Assembly: GCA_005281725.1 (NCBI GenBank)
Contig: SSBO01000012.1
Span: 13,013,870 to 13,077,869, forward strand
DNA length: 64,000 nt
Origin: Wuchereria bancrofti
Taxonomy: Eukaryota; Nematoda; Chromadorea; Rhabditida; Onchocercidae
Direction of reading: 5' to 3'
Shown here in pieces: positions 52,222-64,000 of this stretch. A program made the translations under genes and the position numbers. How positions within the stretch are numbered: position 1 is the first letter of the stretch; each line of letters begins with the position of its first letter. Below the pieces are notes generated by a model, which saw only the letters and a list, made by a program, of their open reading frames with translations, was not told where the DNA came from and did not search any database.

Positions 52222-55200
52222 ATGCATTTTGTGAAAAAAGTAGCAACAACTGAGGAGCAAAAATTGAAGAAAGAAAAAGAAAAGACTGGGAAATTGAAAA
52301 TTTACTGTAAATTGAGGGATCGCATCTTTGAGAAACGGATGAAAGGTAATATCTCGCGTTATTTAATTAATTTACATATGTATCCTCTGTCTGTTTAATT
52401 TTCTAGAAATTATTGATGTTTTATGCATTCTTAATTTGTTTAGATGGAATTAATTCTGGGATAAAACTTCACAAAGTTAACAATGTTATTAATGTCATAA
52501 TGTTAGAACTGTAAACTATGTGCAAAAAAGTTCTTTTTTTTGTGTTTAAATGTCAAATATTTTTTGTATTTCAATATCAAATAGATGATAATCAGAAAAG
52601 TAACCATTAACAAATAATTCAGTTCTGATAAATAGATAAGGACAGTAATACTGCTTGTCTTGATTTTTTCGATTATTTTTAAGTTCGGACAGTCGGGGCT
52701 TTCATTTTAATGTTTAAAAATCTTTACATACTTAATTTTTAAATTAGTATATTAATACCGCACATAAATTTGATGAGGAAGTGCAGTTTTGAATTAAAAT
52801 TTCTAGACTTGTTTTTTATGAGTTAAAATCTGAAACTTTATAGGTGAATTGGACGAGGAAATGTTATTGCTAACAGCTTCTTTGCTTGAAAAAAACCCAG
52901 ATATTTACACATTTTGGAACATTCGTCGCCAAGTGATCAATTTATTGTCAATGGTTGAAGAATTTTATTCATTCAGCTTCTCTCACCGTAACTTTGGCTC
53001 ACCGTAACCTAAGTTCTTAGGGATGATTTGGGTAACTGAGAGTTTTAACTGCTGCGTGTGTTGTGGATATCCGTTCTAATTTAACATGTGAAAATACAGG
53101 TGATGTGAAGTATGAAAGTGTAAAAGTGGCATATAAAAAACAATGGGTTTTTTTTTTTTGATTTTTTTTCTAAGGCCTACAGAATTCTTGGTTATAATAT
53201 TTTTAAAAAATTTTCCTGAAATCTTCAAAATGTAACTTCCCTCAGTAAGCGATAGTCAGTATAAGCCAGCATGTAACTGACAATTCACATGTAAATAATC
53301 GCAGTGCTAAAAAAAGTATATTTTGACAGAAAATAATAATAAAATACGTAATAAAGGAAAACTAGATTTTAAATACATGAAATGGTTCGTTATTTGTAGT
53401 TACTTTTCTTTCAGAAATTATCAGAGGAAAGCGAGGAAGAAAATACAAATAGAAAGGATCGCATATTTCGCTCAGAACTACTATTAACAGAAGCTAGCTT
53501 AAAGGTATTTGTTTTATTCAATGTTCATTTTTCAGTTAGTTCAAGCATAACTTTTTCAGTTTGAGAAAAACTAAGGTTTGTCATATTAAAATTTTATAGG
53601 ATATCATTATATATATATATATATATATATATTGCTGCATGTACAAAGAATTTTGCCTCTTCTGCTTTTGCTTCATAGATTTGATCTGAATTGTTCATTC
53701 ATTCCTGACATCCTGGCCGTTTTGAAGGATAAAATTGAAAATGCAGTCAGCTGTTTTGTAAATCTATAAGATTAAAATAAAATGTTGTAGACGGAGCTTT
53801 ACGTAAACTACAGAAAGTATTATGAAATCCTTTAGTCTTTTTTCACTACGATCAACTCTGGGTATTTTCAAGTATTCTGCATTAAGGCAAATTCCAAATC
53901 ATATTGTGCCTGGTTTTATCGTCTTTGGTGTTTCAAACAATTGTCAAATCCAGATATAGCGGAGGAATTAGCAGCTTGCGAAAAATTTTTAAAGCTGGAT
54001 GGTAGAAATTTTCATTGCTGGGACTATCGGAGAGAAATAGCCCGATTTGGCTCTCATTCAGCTGAAGAAGAGCTTAAGTAATAATTACGAATAGAATTTA
54101 AACTAATTGTTGGCTATTAGTACATCTATTGTGGGTTTTTTGAACGGTTATTATGATTATTTAAATTGTTGGTATTGGTACATAGATTATTCGATATTTC
54201 TTTGTAGACTTTTTCAAACTTCAGTATTCGTTCAGAACTATTGATATTCTTCTATGAAAATAAAGAAAATTCCTAAATACTAAAGAATGATAATATTGCA
54301 GAGAATGTGAGAATTAAAATTCGAGAAATTAATTTCTTCAACTTTTTAGGTTTTCAGATAGATTGATCAATGCAAACTTCAGTAATTATTCCTCATGGCA
54401 TTATCGTTCGTCTCTTCTGCCATCATTATTCCCTGATACTGAAAAGCAGCTAATTGTAGATCGACAAACATTATATAATGAATACCGAGTATGGTTTTTT
54501 TTCCTTAGGATTGGTCTTGTTTTGAAAGTTATTTATTGATTTCTATTTATAATATAAATTAAAATGAGGAATTAAAGGCCTTTATTAGGATAATGTTTTA
54601 TGTGGCTGGCATTTCTCACTGATTGCATAACTTCTCAATGGCGGCGAATACCTTGCATTAAAGATTCGGAAAATTCTTAAGTAGCGTCTCTGTAGCGCCT
54701 CTGAATCGGATAAGGTTGATTGCTTGGGATAGTCATTTAAACCGCCTGTGAATATATTTTTTTCTACTTCCCAAAACAGAATTTCTTTGTTGAATAATGC
54801 ATTCATTTTATACTCTAAACTAAACTCAAATTGTTCAACTCATATTCTGATTTTTTCTTCTCTTTTCGTTTATAATACTATACTGTTCATTGGTATATAA
54901 ACAAGTTATACTTTTTTATCTTTATTTTTCCTTAAGAAATATCATTCAGTTTTATCACCTTTGTTAATCTTCATTATTTTGAGAAACTGGAAAATGCATT
55001 TTTTACGGATCCCGAGGATCAAAGTGCTTGGATATTTGCTGAATGGCTTTTGCTGTCTGATGAAAAAGGAAAGAAATGTAAGTAATTTCAGTTGTTTGTA
55101 TATATATATATGATTAAATGAAGTATTCTTATGCGCATTTGTTTTCATATATTGGGGCAAAATGAGAAGGAGGGTTCAGTTTCAAGAAATGTATATAAAT

Positions 55201-57447
55201 CACTGAAGCTACATGGAGGAAGTAAAGTTATATTTTCAAGATGACATTGATAGTGTCCATTTATTGGGATTGATGTTCGATTTCACTCCTTGCAAATACA
55301 ATCGTATCGCAGTTTCATATTTATCAGTCACATTTGATCGTGCTATAAAATTGACAAGGATATCTGATTTTGTGGTTGTAAAAATGAAGAATGGTGATCA
55401 GTGGACTCCCTTTAAGGTGCATTATCTGCAAGCATCCATTTTTAAGCTTTCAGTTTTGATTTCATGTTTTGAAATGTTTGTCAAAATTTCTTTTTGTATC
55501 TTAATTTACGACTTTTTTCTCCTTAAATTTCTCGAAGTTAGAATTCCGAAATGGTGGATAATAGAACATTCCGTGCTAGTAATTCATATCGATTTGAAAT
55601 CGATGACGAAATAGCCGAATGTCATTTACGTCCTTCACTTGGTGAACCGTATGAAATCATCGATATGGAACAAGGATATGTTAATTTTGATCAAATTTAT
55701 CACATCTACCATATTAAATGCAAACCAGTTAGTGAAGCGCGAAGAATTATCATCGAAAAACTGATGGATAATTGTCAGGAACTGTTAAATGAACTGAAAG
55801 TTGAACAGAAAAAGGAAATTTTGAAGGTATCATAATAATTCGACTTTTTTGAAAGCTTCCACACCTCTAAAATTAATTTATTTGATTATCATTTTGAAAA
55901 TAAAGTCCATTCTGGATATTGGATCTAAAATTTGCTTCAAATTTTAATTACTTCAACTGTTCATGCACTTTTTAAATTTTTTAGTGGCACAAAAAGCACT
56001 TCGATAGTTATTCATTCGTTTTAGAACTTTGTTGACAACAGAATCCGTTCAAGTTATACATATGTGACGGTTACACTAAGGTATCTCAGAATAGAGTCGA
56101 TTGCATAATTATTTTGAAATTTTTTGTTTAGTTAGAATTTGCTGTTAAAGCTAATATATTTAACTAAATCTCTTTGCAGTGGCCACTCCTTACATATACC
56201 TTTGCGATTTTGGAATTAGAACCGATTAAAATGTTTTCAACAATTTTGACGAATTTGGAGGAATTAGCTACAAATGTTGATCCACAGCGATGCGAAATGT
56301 ATGAAGAGATGGTTATGAATTTACGAATTAACGAAAAACTACGCCAGAAGATAGATAATGTGCAAAGGATAGATATTTTATTCAGAAAAGTTGATGGTCA
56401 TTTTGTGGGAAAAATGAAACTGGACAATTTGGGTCTGAAAAGGTTCTTTTTTTTTTTTAATTCAATAATATAAATAAACAATTTTTCATCGTTCATTAAG
56501 CAAGTTTCCCATTGGTGAGCCTTTGATTAGATAAACAGATGATGAGATTCACAAGATTTAAGTAGTTTTTATAATTAGATTATTTTTCAGATAAATTATA
56601 ATGAATGAATTGTTGTAAACTAAATGAGATGCAGACTTTCTCAATTATGATTTTAGGAAAATTGTGTACTACGTTAACATTAGCCTATTTTGAGGATTAT
56701 TTTCAACTTTTCATTTATTCCAAGTTTTTTGATTTCACTCAAAAACTCTTCTTTTTGTTAGCTTCTCTATTTACTCCATCGTTATTTATATTTTTTATTG
56801 TTTGTCTAAACTATTTTGAGATTAAGATCAAAGCTGTAGAATAGAGAATTATGCAATCGGTTGTTCGTAAGGATGGAATAATTATGAAAAAAAGTTTTTT
56901 CCATATTTTATGTAACAATATATCCTGTATTTTAGCATTGACCATTTAAAATATTTATCATCATTTATTACACGCTTGGATCTTACTGGAAATAAACTCA
57001 CCAATTTGTGCATTTTTGAACCTTTTCGTCGTTTAACTCATTTGCGACTTTTTAATAATCCTATCACCAGGTTAGTTTCATAGCTTATTTCGATTTAAAA
57101 AGTTGTCCTTTAATGAAAATTGTTCTTTATTACTATGAACGAAACGCTAATGTTGTCGCAATTCTCAGTCTGATTAACTTATACTTTATCATGTTTGGAT
57201 ATATTTGGAAAGTTGCATTCATTAATGTTCTTGTAAATGTGTGTTCTATATTAGTTACAATTTAATTTATTTATTTAATTAAATACACCATTCTTTCAGT
57301 TTTAAAGGTATAAGTATGTTGCCACAGTTGGATTATCTTAGTGTTATCGAAATGGCCATGAACGATTTGGATATTAAGGATGACTTTGCACTGAAAAAGA
57401 TTAGAATGTTGGAATTTGAAGAGTCAGGACAATCGGTCAAAATGTAG
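52222..57447 (+). CDS. RABGGTA: Rab geranylgeranyltransferase alpha subunit
   Basis: Eleven exons join in frame: 52222-52345, 52844-52953, 53415-53504, 53887-54077, 54350-54488, 54984-55077, 55241-55416, 55542-55826, 56180-56442, 56936-57070 and 57300-57447, giving 584 residues (human protein 567). With the beta subunit and Rab escort protein it attaches geranylgeranyl groups to C-terminal cysteines of Rab GTPases in the cytosol. It starts MHFVKKVATTEEQ, keeping His2, which in the mammalian enzyme ligates the beta-subunit zinc. Prenyltransferase-alpha repeats follow: ELDEEMLLLTASLLEKNPD...WNIRR (43-70), KSYCAWFYRLW (112-122), GRNFHCWDYRREI, SNYSSWHYRSSL and DQSAWIFAEWLLL. Residues about 250-370 match the Ig-like insert found in animals but not yeast. 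The C-terminal leucine-rich repeats include FITRLDLTGNKLTNL and LTHLRLFNNPI. The last repeats are short compared with vertebrates. Acceptors of exons 4 (TTAAG), 6 (TTTGAG) and 7 (TTCAAG) are weak, but the reading frame and family order support them. Confidence 0.93.
53606..53632. repeat. (AT)n microsatellite in intron
   Basis: Perfect alternating AT run in intron 3 of the RabGGTase alpha gene. Confidence 0.9.
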
Positions 57448-60400
57448 GAAAGGTAATTCATCCCAGATCTCAGATGTTGACTGAAGTTGTTTGTCATTGC
57501 CAATATTCAGTTAATGTATATTTCTATTTGTTGCATATCTTTGTTGATCTAAAGTATATTTCTATTCAAAAAACTTAGTTGGATACAGAATCGTTTCTTT
57601 GCAACTTCTCAAAGATCAAAGACAACTGTCCCAGATTTTGTCAAGCATGCTTTTGGAGATACAGGTCATTTTTGAATTGGTATTTTCTGGTATTTATCGG
57701 GTAGTTTGTAGCTTCTATGTCAAAAAATGGATCAGTTTTTGAGTAGCTAAACGAAGGTATAAAGGATTTTCTTTAGAGAAAATGGTTTCTGTGCTTATCA
57801 GCTAAATGGATAACGTTGAATTGTGATAATCGCCTGCAAAACGGAAGTGATAATATAAACAAATCGATAACTTTTGAGACAGAAGCGACAAATAGATTGT
57901 CCAGGCATTGGACAGCATTGAAGACCAGCAATACACAAATAATGATAATGAAACTGTTCTGATTTGCAATTATGTTTTTCTGTAGTAAAGAAAAGTCCGA
58001 CGATAAATTGATAAGAATTAAGTGCATTTTCAGTTTTAAAGCTTTATCAGCATGTTGCCACAGTTGAATTATCGGTGTGTTGCCGAAGTGTCGATAAACA
58101 ATTTGTATATTAAGGATTTGGAAAAAAAAAAACGACGATAAGTAACAAGTCGTTTTTGTTAATTTTGCTAGGTTTTTACTTCAAATTTTTATTTTATATT
58201 GAGATACTTGCAAGTTAATGTCTTTCAAGTTCAAAAATGAACTTAGAATTTGAAGCAGTTGTTGGTTTTTTTTTTTGTCTTTGTTATCACAGATTATGTT
58301 TAACTTTTACAATTTTGCAACGAAATATGCTTTTTAATCAAATAATTATACCTGTGGATTTCTTTTGTTTAAGTGTATTATAGATGTATGAAATTGATGC
58401 ATATTGGTTGTTAAGGTAATATGCAAACCGATGTAATCATTACATCCATTTGATTATGAGAAATGGCATTTGTAGTTTAAACAATTCATTCTCCCAGGTA
58501 ACAAACACTGGGACATAAGCAATTCTTGTGGAGGACATTAAAAATAAACAAAATTTGGTGACATAAGAAAAGTGCTATAAATGCAGCAACAGAGGAGGTA
58601 AAGGAAAAAAGAGGATAGAGGCTTTTATGAGTGTCCCTAGAAGTGTAATCATTGGTAGAGTTTGAGGGAATCGATTTAAGTGGGGGCTGGCATTGATCGA
58701 CTAGATCATAGAACAGGTTTGTATTCCATTAAAGGAGGAGGGTATGGCAGTCTAAATTGGGGTGATACTGCTTTCGTCAACTGCTGCATTCAGTTTTCCT
58801 GCTATTGTTTACTCACCTTTAATTCTTATTTTATTTGTTATCAATTAATTTCAAATTTTTTATTTCAATTAATTTCAAGTTTTTATCTAACATAAAATTA
58901 ATTATTTACAAATATCAAATGATACAGAAATTTAGATAGTTACTTTATTGAATCAGTTAGCTAGAGCTAGCTATTCAAGCATTAATTAAACCAGATGACT
59001 TATTGCTCATTCATAATTCTTTAAAACATTTCGAGATGGCATGATTATGTCCAATATTAATTGTAGATAATATATTTAAAAGATACTAAAGAAGTAAGAA
59101 ATATATTTATAGCATTTCCGGCATGATTTTTATGTTTTCAATTTCCATCTAACCGTGTGTCATCGTTGTGAACATGTAGATCATATGGTTGTAAAAGAAA
59201 AAGAAAAAAAAAGAAGTCTGATATAAATGATTCTTTTTTCAAATCTCTTTCAAGTTTTCTTTTAAAATTTTAAATTTAGAAAAGATTAATAAATGAAGAA
59301 TTATTTCCCATAAATCTTTCCCGATATTTTTATCATTTCAAATCTTTCTCATCATAAATGATATATAAAATGTTTGCAAATAATTCTTTCTTTTTAACCT
59401 TTAATTATTTACATAAAAAAGAAAAATTTTACATTTCTTCATCTTAATTTGAATGCTATTTTAATTTAGCTATTTTAAAAATAATAATAGAAAAAAAAAA
59501 CGATTGCAAAAATTCTTTATCTATTTTTGTATTGGTTTTATTTGATGAAAAATTTGGATGATATTATAATTGAATTAAATCAAATTATATAAAAATATGG
59601 ACATTTTATTGTGACAGGATGTCAATTACTTTAATCGTTTATCTTTTTAACGTATCCAACGATTAAATGATTGAACGATCCGATCAGATGAATATTCTAT
59701 GAATTGATATTCCGGATAATTGTGCGCAAATATTTGACAGCAATATAATTTCAAAACCTATAAAATAATCTACAATACCACTCTTAATCTTTTCCTAAAA
59801 TTTACTTTATTGTTGAAGTACTTTCAAAATTTACTTTTAAACGAATTTTCAAATCTTATCACTAAATGAAAAAAAAAGTTTTAAAGGACAAAAAAAAAGA
59901 ACGAAAAAGAAGACAAACTCCAATACCAGAAAAAAGAAATAAACCTTACTTTAACATATATTATTTGACGAAATTCTGTTTTTTTTTTCTTTTTTTTTTT
60001 GTGAAGAAAAATAATCAAATAACGATTGGTTAAACATGTGATATAAAAAATGATAAAAATGACGATTACATTGTTTGCTTTTTATTATTTTCATCAAAAA
60101 AAAAAATTCCATTTTAACTTGTTTAAAATCCATTTAACTAATGATTTATGCATTTTTTCGAAATGATCATCACATTAGCAAAGAAGTGAGCAGCGCATTT
60201 TCTAATGTTTGTTTCAATCTGGGAAAAATCAAAGGTCAACAATCGAAGGTGCTCCACTTCACATCTATTTTTATCACATTTCGTTTGCGACGATGAATTT
60301 TTTTTGCTTCTCTATCACAACTGTCACATCAGTTTCATTCTTCGAGAGATGTACTTGTATTGTTCCGGTGTATTGACTGATAAATATCACCGGATGTTCA

Positions 60401-60544
60401 TGTTCATCCAAATGCGTCTGCTAGTCTTTTTGTCATGTGAACTATTTTAATGGTCAAAATTATCATTGTATCGATTTAAAAAATGAATCAATGCATTTAA
60501 AATTTGTCATTTTATTTGTATTTGATAAAGGAAGGAGAATTTAA
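57448..60544. other. 3' flank of RABGGTA and intergenic stretch
   Basis: It contains a decayed copy of the last RABGGTA exon (58034-58121) and an AATAAA-containing stretch near 58543. No further coding exon is supported; the minus-strand frame 57773-58027 and the plus-strand frame 58680-58895 lack family resemblance and splice context. Confidence 0.65.
58034..58121 (+). pseudogene. Decayed copy of the last RABGGTA exon
   Basis: Starting with TTTTCAG and TTTTAAAG exactly like the real exon 11, it keeps ATGTTGCCACAGTTG (one of the longest shared blocks), a GAATTATC block and ATATTAAGGAT. A small insertion, substitutions and a shift break the frame (CCHS then stop). It lies 0.6 kb downstream of the RABGGTA stop. 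Confidence 0.8.
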
Positions 60545-61096
60545 ATGCCGAAACAAGAATTTGAATTTATCGATTATCTTGGACCATTAGCTGTATCTGT
60601 ATGTTTTGTTATAGCATTATTTATTTTATCAGCTATTATTAATTTCATTTGGATAACAAAAAATGATGATCGAACAGTTTTTGAAAAAGTAAGTTCTCGG
60701 CTGAATTTATATGAATTATATTCTTTCTTATTTAGCACATTAGTTTTTTACTCTCAACTGATATAAATAATAAGCTTGATCACTTTTTTACGTGATCCTA
60801 TCATTACGTAATACTGCCGTATGGTTTCCATAAATGAATGATAATTTACTGAAGTACTCATTAGTATAATTTATTGAACTATTCCTAGTATAAGATGATA
60901 AAAAGAAATCTGAAATACAGTAGTTAACATTTCATTAATTACAGTTTGGCTCAACGTTTGATCTTCGATGTGGTGTGCATCGAATGCGGCATAGGCCAAA
61001 TAAGGTCACTTTTTTTATTGCATTCTATAATTATTAATTAATGATCTAAATTATTATTTCAATTTTTATCAGACTAAAAGAAGCGGCAAAAACTAA
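60545..61096 (+). CDS. Small single-pass membrane protein (75 aa)
   Basis: Three exons fit with clean phase-0 junctions: 60545-60688 (donor GTAAGT), 60945-61004 (acceptor AATTACAG, donor GTCACT) and 61073-61096 (acceptor TTATCAG), ending in TAA. The product starts MPKQEFEFIDYLGP, then one strong hydrophobic helix (about residues 14-38, LAVSVCFVIALFILSAIINF), then NDDRTVFEKFGSTFDLRCGV and a basic tail HRMRHRPNKTKRSGKN. No signal peptide cleavage logic is needed; the topology is probably N-out or N-in single pass with a basic cytosolic tail. I do not recognise a family. Support comes from the helix, coding-like composition in the middle exon (CGATGTGGTGTGCATCGAAT, richer in G+C than flanks) and consistent splice phases. 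The second donor (GTCACT) is weak, so the C-terminus could differ. Confidence 0.6.
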
Positions 61097-63930
61097 AGAA
61101 CGAAATGAAGTATTGCATTTGATAAGAAGTTTTATTTTATTTTAAGAAGTATTCCGATAAGAAGTTTTATTTTAAGAAGTTTTTCGATTTAATTAAATTA
61201 ATTAATATAAGTTAATTTAATCAATTAATTAATTAATTGATAAGAAAAGTTTATGTGTTTTTTTTAGTCATGGAAACGAGTCCAATTAATTGACAATCAA
61301 GATGTATAAAGAACAATCCTCAAATATTTCCGAGATGAGGAATGAATTATCCGGTAGCTATAAAGCCAGAAATGATAGTACCTCAATTAATATATGATAT
61401 GATTTATAGATTAATTAATTTTACTGCCTATTTTTTTTTTCACGTATTTTATGATGTTTTCCTATTTTTCCTTCTTTTTTACAATTATCAAAAATACTAA
61501 GTGATCAGAAATAAGTGAAATCACGTAAGCTTAATGATGTGAAAATATACAAAATTTACAATGTGAAAAATACACAGCTTTAAATCTTGATTTCTTTTTC
61601 TTTTTTTTTTCCTTTCTTTCTTTTTTTTCTCTTGTTTCAGTCTATTTTAAAAGTATAAAATATCTTCATTTCAATTGTCCGCTCATCTAAACACTTACTT
61701 AACTTGCTTCAACTGTTGCTATCACTTAAGTATCCACTTCACTACTGCTATTATTTACTGCTACTCATTACTACAATCTGCACACATTTCCGCTCTGTTT
61801 ATTTTTCTGTGGCTGTTATTCTTCTTTTGCTTTCACGAAATTAAAATTTAACTTTCGTAAATTCAAGATGACTACAGGATGAATGCCTTTCCTATCAGAT
61901 AGAATGAACAGTGTGATATTGTATTCATATTCATACTGTTAACTACTGATTACATAAGTAATACTGGTAGAATACTGGTTAGATTACTGCTATAATTACA
62001 ATTAGAGCTTCAAATAATGATGAATAATGTTGCAGATGAATAATGTCATTGAATATCACTGTTATCATTTTAAAAAAAACCACTGATTATGATAATCAAT
62101 AATTATCATTATCATTCCTATTCCGTTGATGATTAGAAGTAACTTGCGTGTATTTCTTATGAAATTTGATATAAACACACCTAAATTTTCTCTTGTATTA
62201 ATTAATATGCCTCATTATTATAATGCCACTTTTTTAAAAATTCTAAATGCACTATCAGTTTTAATCAGGAAAATAGACACAATTTTGAAGAAATTTAAAG
62301 CAAATGAAGTTAATGAAATTTTTGAAATTGAAATATTCTGTATCATCTCATTTTTTTTTTCAAATGAGTAGAATGAATAAATGAAACAGGTGACAACAGG
62401 TAGTAATAATAAATAATAAGTACATAATAATCGGACAATTACAAGAAGCCAGAATGAGTTGCTCCCAAATATTTAAATTTGAGACAAAAACAACTCTACG
62501 AAATTTCAATCGGACTTCGTAAGTTACAACATGCTTGATAGTGATACAGTTAACCCATACTATTACTGTTTCTTTTATGGAACCTAACTAAATAGATTAT
62601 CGATCAATGTGGTGATACATATGAAATTAAAAATGTCATAAATTCCAGACGAATTGCTACCTTGATAATTCTAAAAAGTCCCGATAGCAAAGTTCAAAAC
62701 TTTCGGTTCCAGAGAAAATTACCAGCAACTTAAATAATTAATCCACTCAGCAACATTGATGAACTTTAACAAAGAAGTAAGATAAGTACTAAATAAGCCC
62801 TCGGGTTTCCAATTACTAAGTTTTGAGATTTCAGAAGAAATTACCAATCAGTAGAAAATAGAATTCTCAAATGACCCAAATCTATGATTCACGACTGCGA
62901 GAAAATTGACTTGTTTTTATTGTTGTCTTATCTGAATTTGATTAAAATTACTGAAAAGTTGAGATGAAATAGAAAAAGACGAATTTCATAAAGAAAACAA
63001 AGGTTAACATATTTGCAGTATGAAATCAAAACGAACAAACAGACTACCAATTCTAAGAATTTGACCTACTCTCATTCTTATACTCTCTTTAAAACTGCAA
63101 GTCATCTCGCTATTCCTTTCAACAATTCCACTATTATAATCTTTATTTTACTATGTAGTTTTTAGGTTTAATTTATTTCTTGCATTTAAGAATGTAGTCA
63201 TGCTTCAATTGAACCGAAACTTTTTATGAATTCTCTGCAGACATTTTAATTGCGGAAATAAGGAGATTTAAAATGGAATGTGAGATGAAATTATTTACAA
63301 TAAAATTGCAAAACGTACAAAAATGCATAACAAGAAAATGATAGAAATAACAAAGTCTCAATGAAGCTAATTAAAGAAAATAATGACAGAATGGAAGAAA
63401 ATTATTTTAATAATACTTTGATGTATGATATTAAAACTGAACATCTAATCATTTTGACTATTGACCATTGTTATCATTGTTATCAGAATGATAGTTACAA
63501 CAATTAATGCTTGTTACTAATTCCCATATCTCAGCTATAAGATACTATGATTAAACCAGAAACAGTAATGAGCAATACAAAATAACATAAAAAGAAATGA
63601 TAACAAAATAACACCATTAAGATGTCACAATGATGATACAAATATGTTCTCCAAAATGCAATAAAAAGAAACTGATAAGGCATTCTTTTTAATTTTTACC
63701 GATTAGTTCTTGTTAATCAGTCACAGAAAGTACATTTCGAAGTACTTACATTATCCGAAAAAACACGACGAGTTCTACCGTTTCTGTCATGAATTAACAC
63801 AAAAAAAAGATGGAATAAACTTAAAAGAATTTCTTGCTGTACCTACTACTAATATCCTTTGAAAAAGATATGAAATGAATGAACATCACTAATATACTAA
63901 TCGAGAACAGTATAAAGACTAGCAGCAAAA
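61097..63930. other. AT-rich stretch without a supported gene
   Basis: No exon supported on either strand. The plus-strand frame 62126-62371 has a somewhat protein-like beginning (FDINTPKFSLVLINMPHYYN) but no start or splice context and ends in a poly-T-coded Phe run; I leave it out. A (TTAA)-rich patch lies at about 61191-61240. Confidence 0.5.
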
Positions 63931-64000
63931 ACGATATCTCTTCTGATAGCTGCCGATGTATCGTCCATTTTCTCATACAATGTAGGATCACCAACTAATC
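63899..64000 (-). CDS. Possible partial exon at the window edge
   Basis: Read from the right edge on the minus strand, a frame gives VGDPTLYEKMDDTSAAIRRD followed by IVFAASLYT before TAG at about 63899. The composition is more protein-like than the neighbourhood. A further candidate exon lies at about 63775-63742 (acceptor ATGACAG, donor GTAAGT; NGRTRRVFSDN in one frame), but the phases of the two pieces do not join cleanly. The family is not recognised. The rest of the gene would lie beyond 64000. Confidence 0.25.

Noticed and set aside
54585..54806. 73-codon minus-strand frame inside a RABGGTA intron
   Set aside because: Slightly GC-richer than the intron, but no family resemblance or splice logic. 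It may be a repeat fragment.
58680..58895. Plus-strand frame beginning MGAGIDRLDH
   Set aside because: The first 40 residues look protein-like, but the rest is low-complexity and no upstream or downstream exon fits.
62126..62371. 81-codon plus-strand frame
   Set aside because: It has an AT-driven composition and ends in a poly-T-coded Phe run. No motif or splice context.

Overview
The window looks like nuclear DNA of a nematode. It is very AT-rich. Genes are broken by many introns with GTAAGT/GTATGT donors and TTTTCAG/TTTAG/TTGCAG acceptors. There are long AT-rich intergenic stretches with microsatellites. The best-recognised genes (a DEG/ENaC degenerin with the ectodomain of the MEC-4/DEG-1/UNC-8 clade, and a Rab geranylgeranyltransferase alpha subunit) are animal genes of nematode type. 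A filarial/spirurid parasite would fit, but the species cannot be fixed from the sequence alone. Nothing bacterial, no CRISPR array and no convincing tRNA or rRNA was seen.

Layout. 1-6700: (TATC)n microsatellite and AT-rich non-coding DNA. About 6740-10030: one GC-richer, decayed non-LTR retrotransposon (LINE) on the minus strand, with recognisable endonuclease, reverse transcriptase and C-terminal pieces interrupted by stops and frameshifts. About 12094-13423: a four-exon metallo-beta-lactamase-fold pseudogene on the minus strand; a 4-base loss destroys the HxHxDH metal motif, and a second frameshift follows. 15507-18076 and 20294-22400: two consecutive minus-strand genes for four-pass membrane proteins of LAPTM4-like/DUF7027 type (260 and 244 residues). 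26099-38676: a 16-exon minus-strand degenerin of about 978 residues. I joined all its exons by hand; they keep one open frame and include both membrane helices. 38.7-52.2 kb: about 13.5 kb without a gene I can support, containing a perfect 23-bp hairpin, a small GC-richer patch and a probable assembly artefact at the only N. 52222-57447: an 11-exon plus-strand RabGGTase alpha subunit of 584 residues. 60545-61096: a three-exon plus-strand gene for a 75-residue single-pass membrane protein. At 64000 a possible minus-strand exon runs off the edge.

The genes do not form an obvious pathway. Most are membrane proteins (ion channel, four-pass endolysosomal-type proteins, micropeptide) or act in membrane traffic (Rab prenylation). 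Less routine signals: (i) three separate decayed copies of neighbouring exons, each roughly 0.4-0.7 kb from the parent exon in an intron or 3' flank; (ii) a duplicated upstream segment carrying two nuclear-receptor DR1 sites, one matching the consensus exactly; (iii) loss of the metal centre in the beta-lactamase-fold gene; (iv) low-complexity His/Gln, Asn/Thr and Thr insertions in the degenerin.
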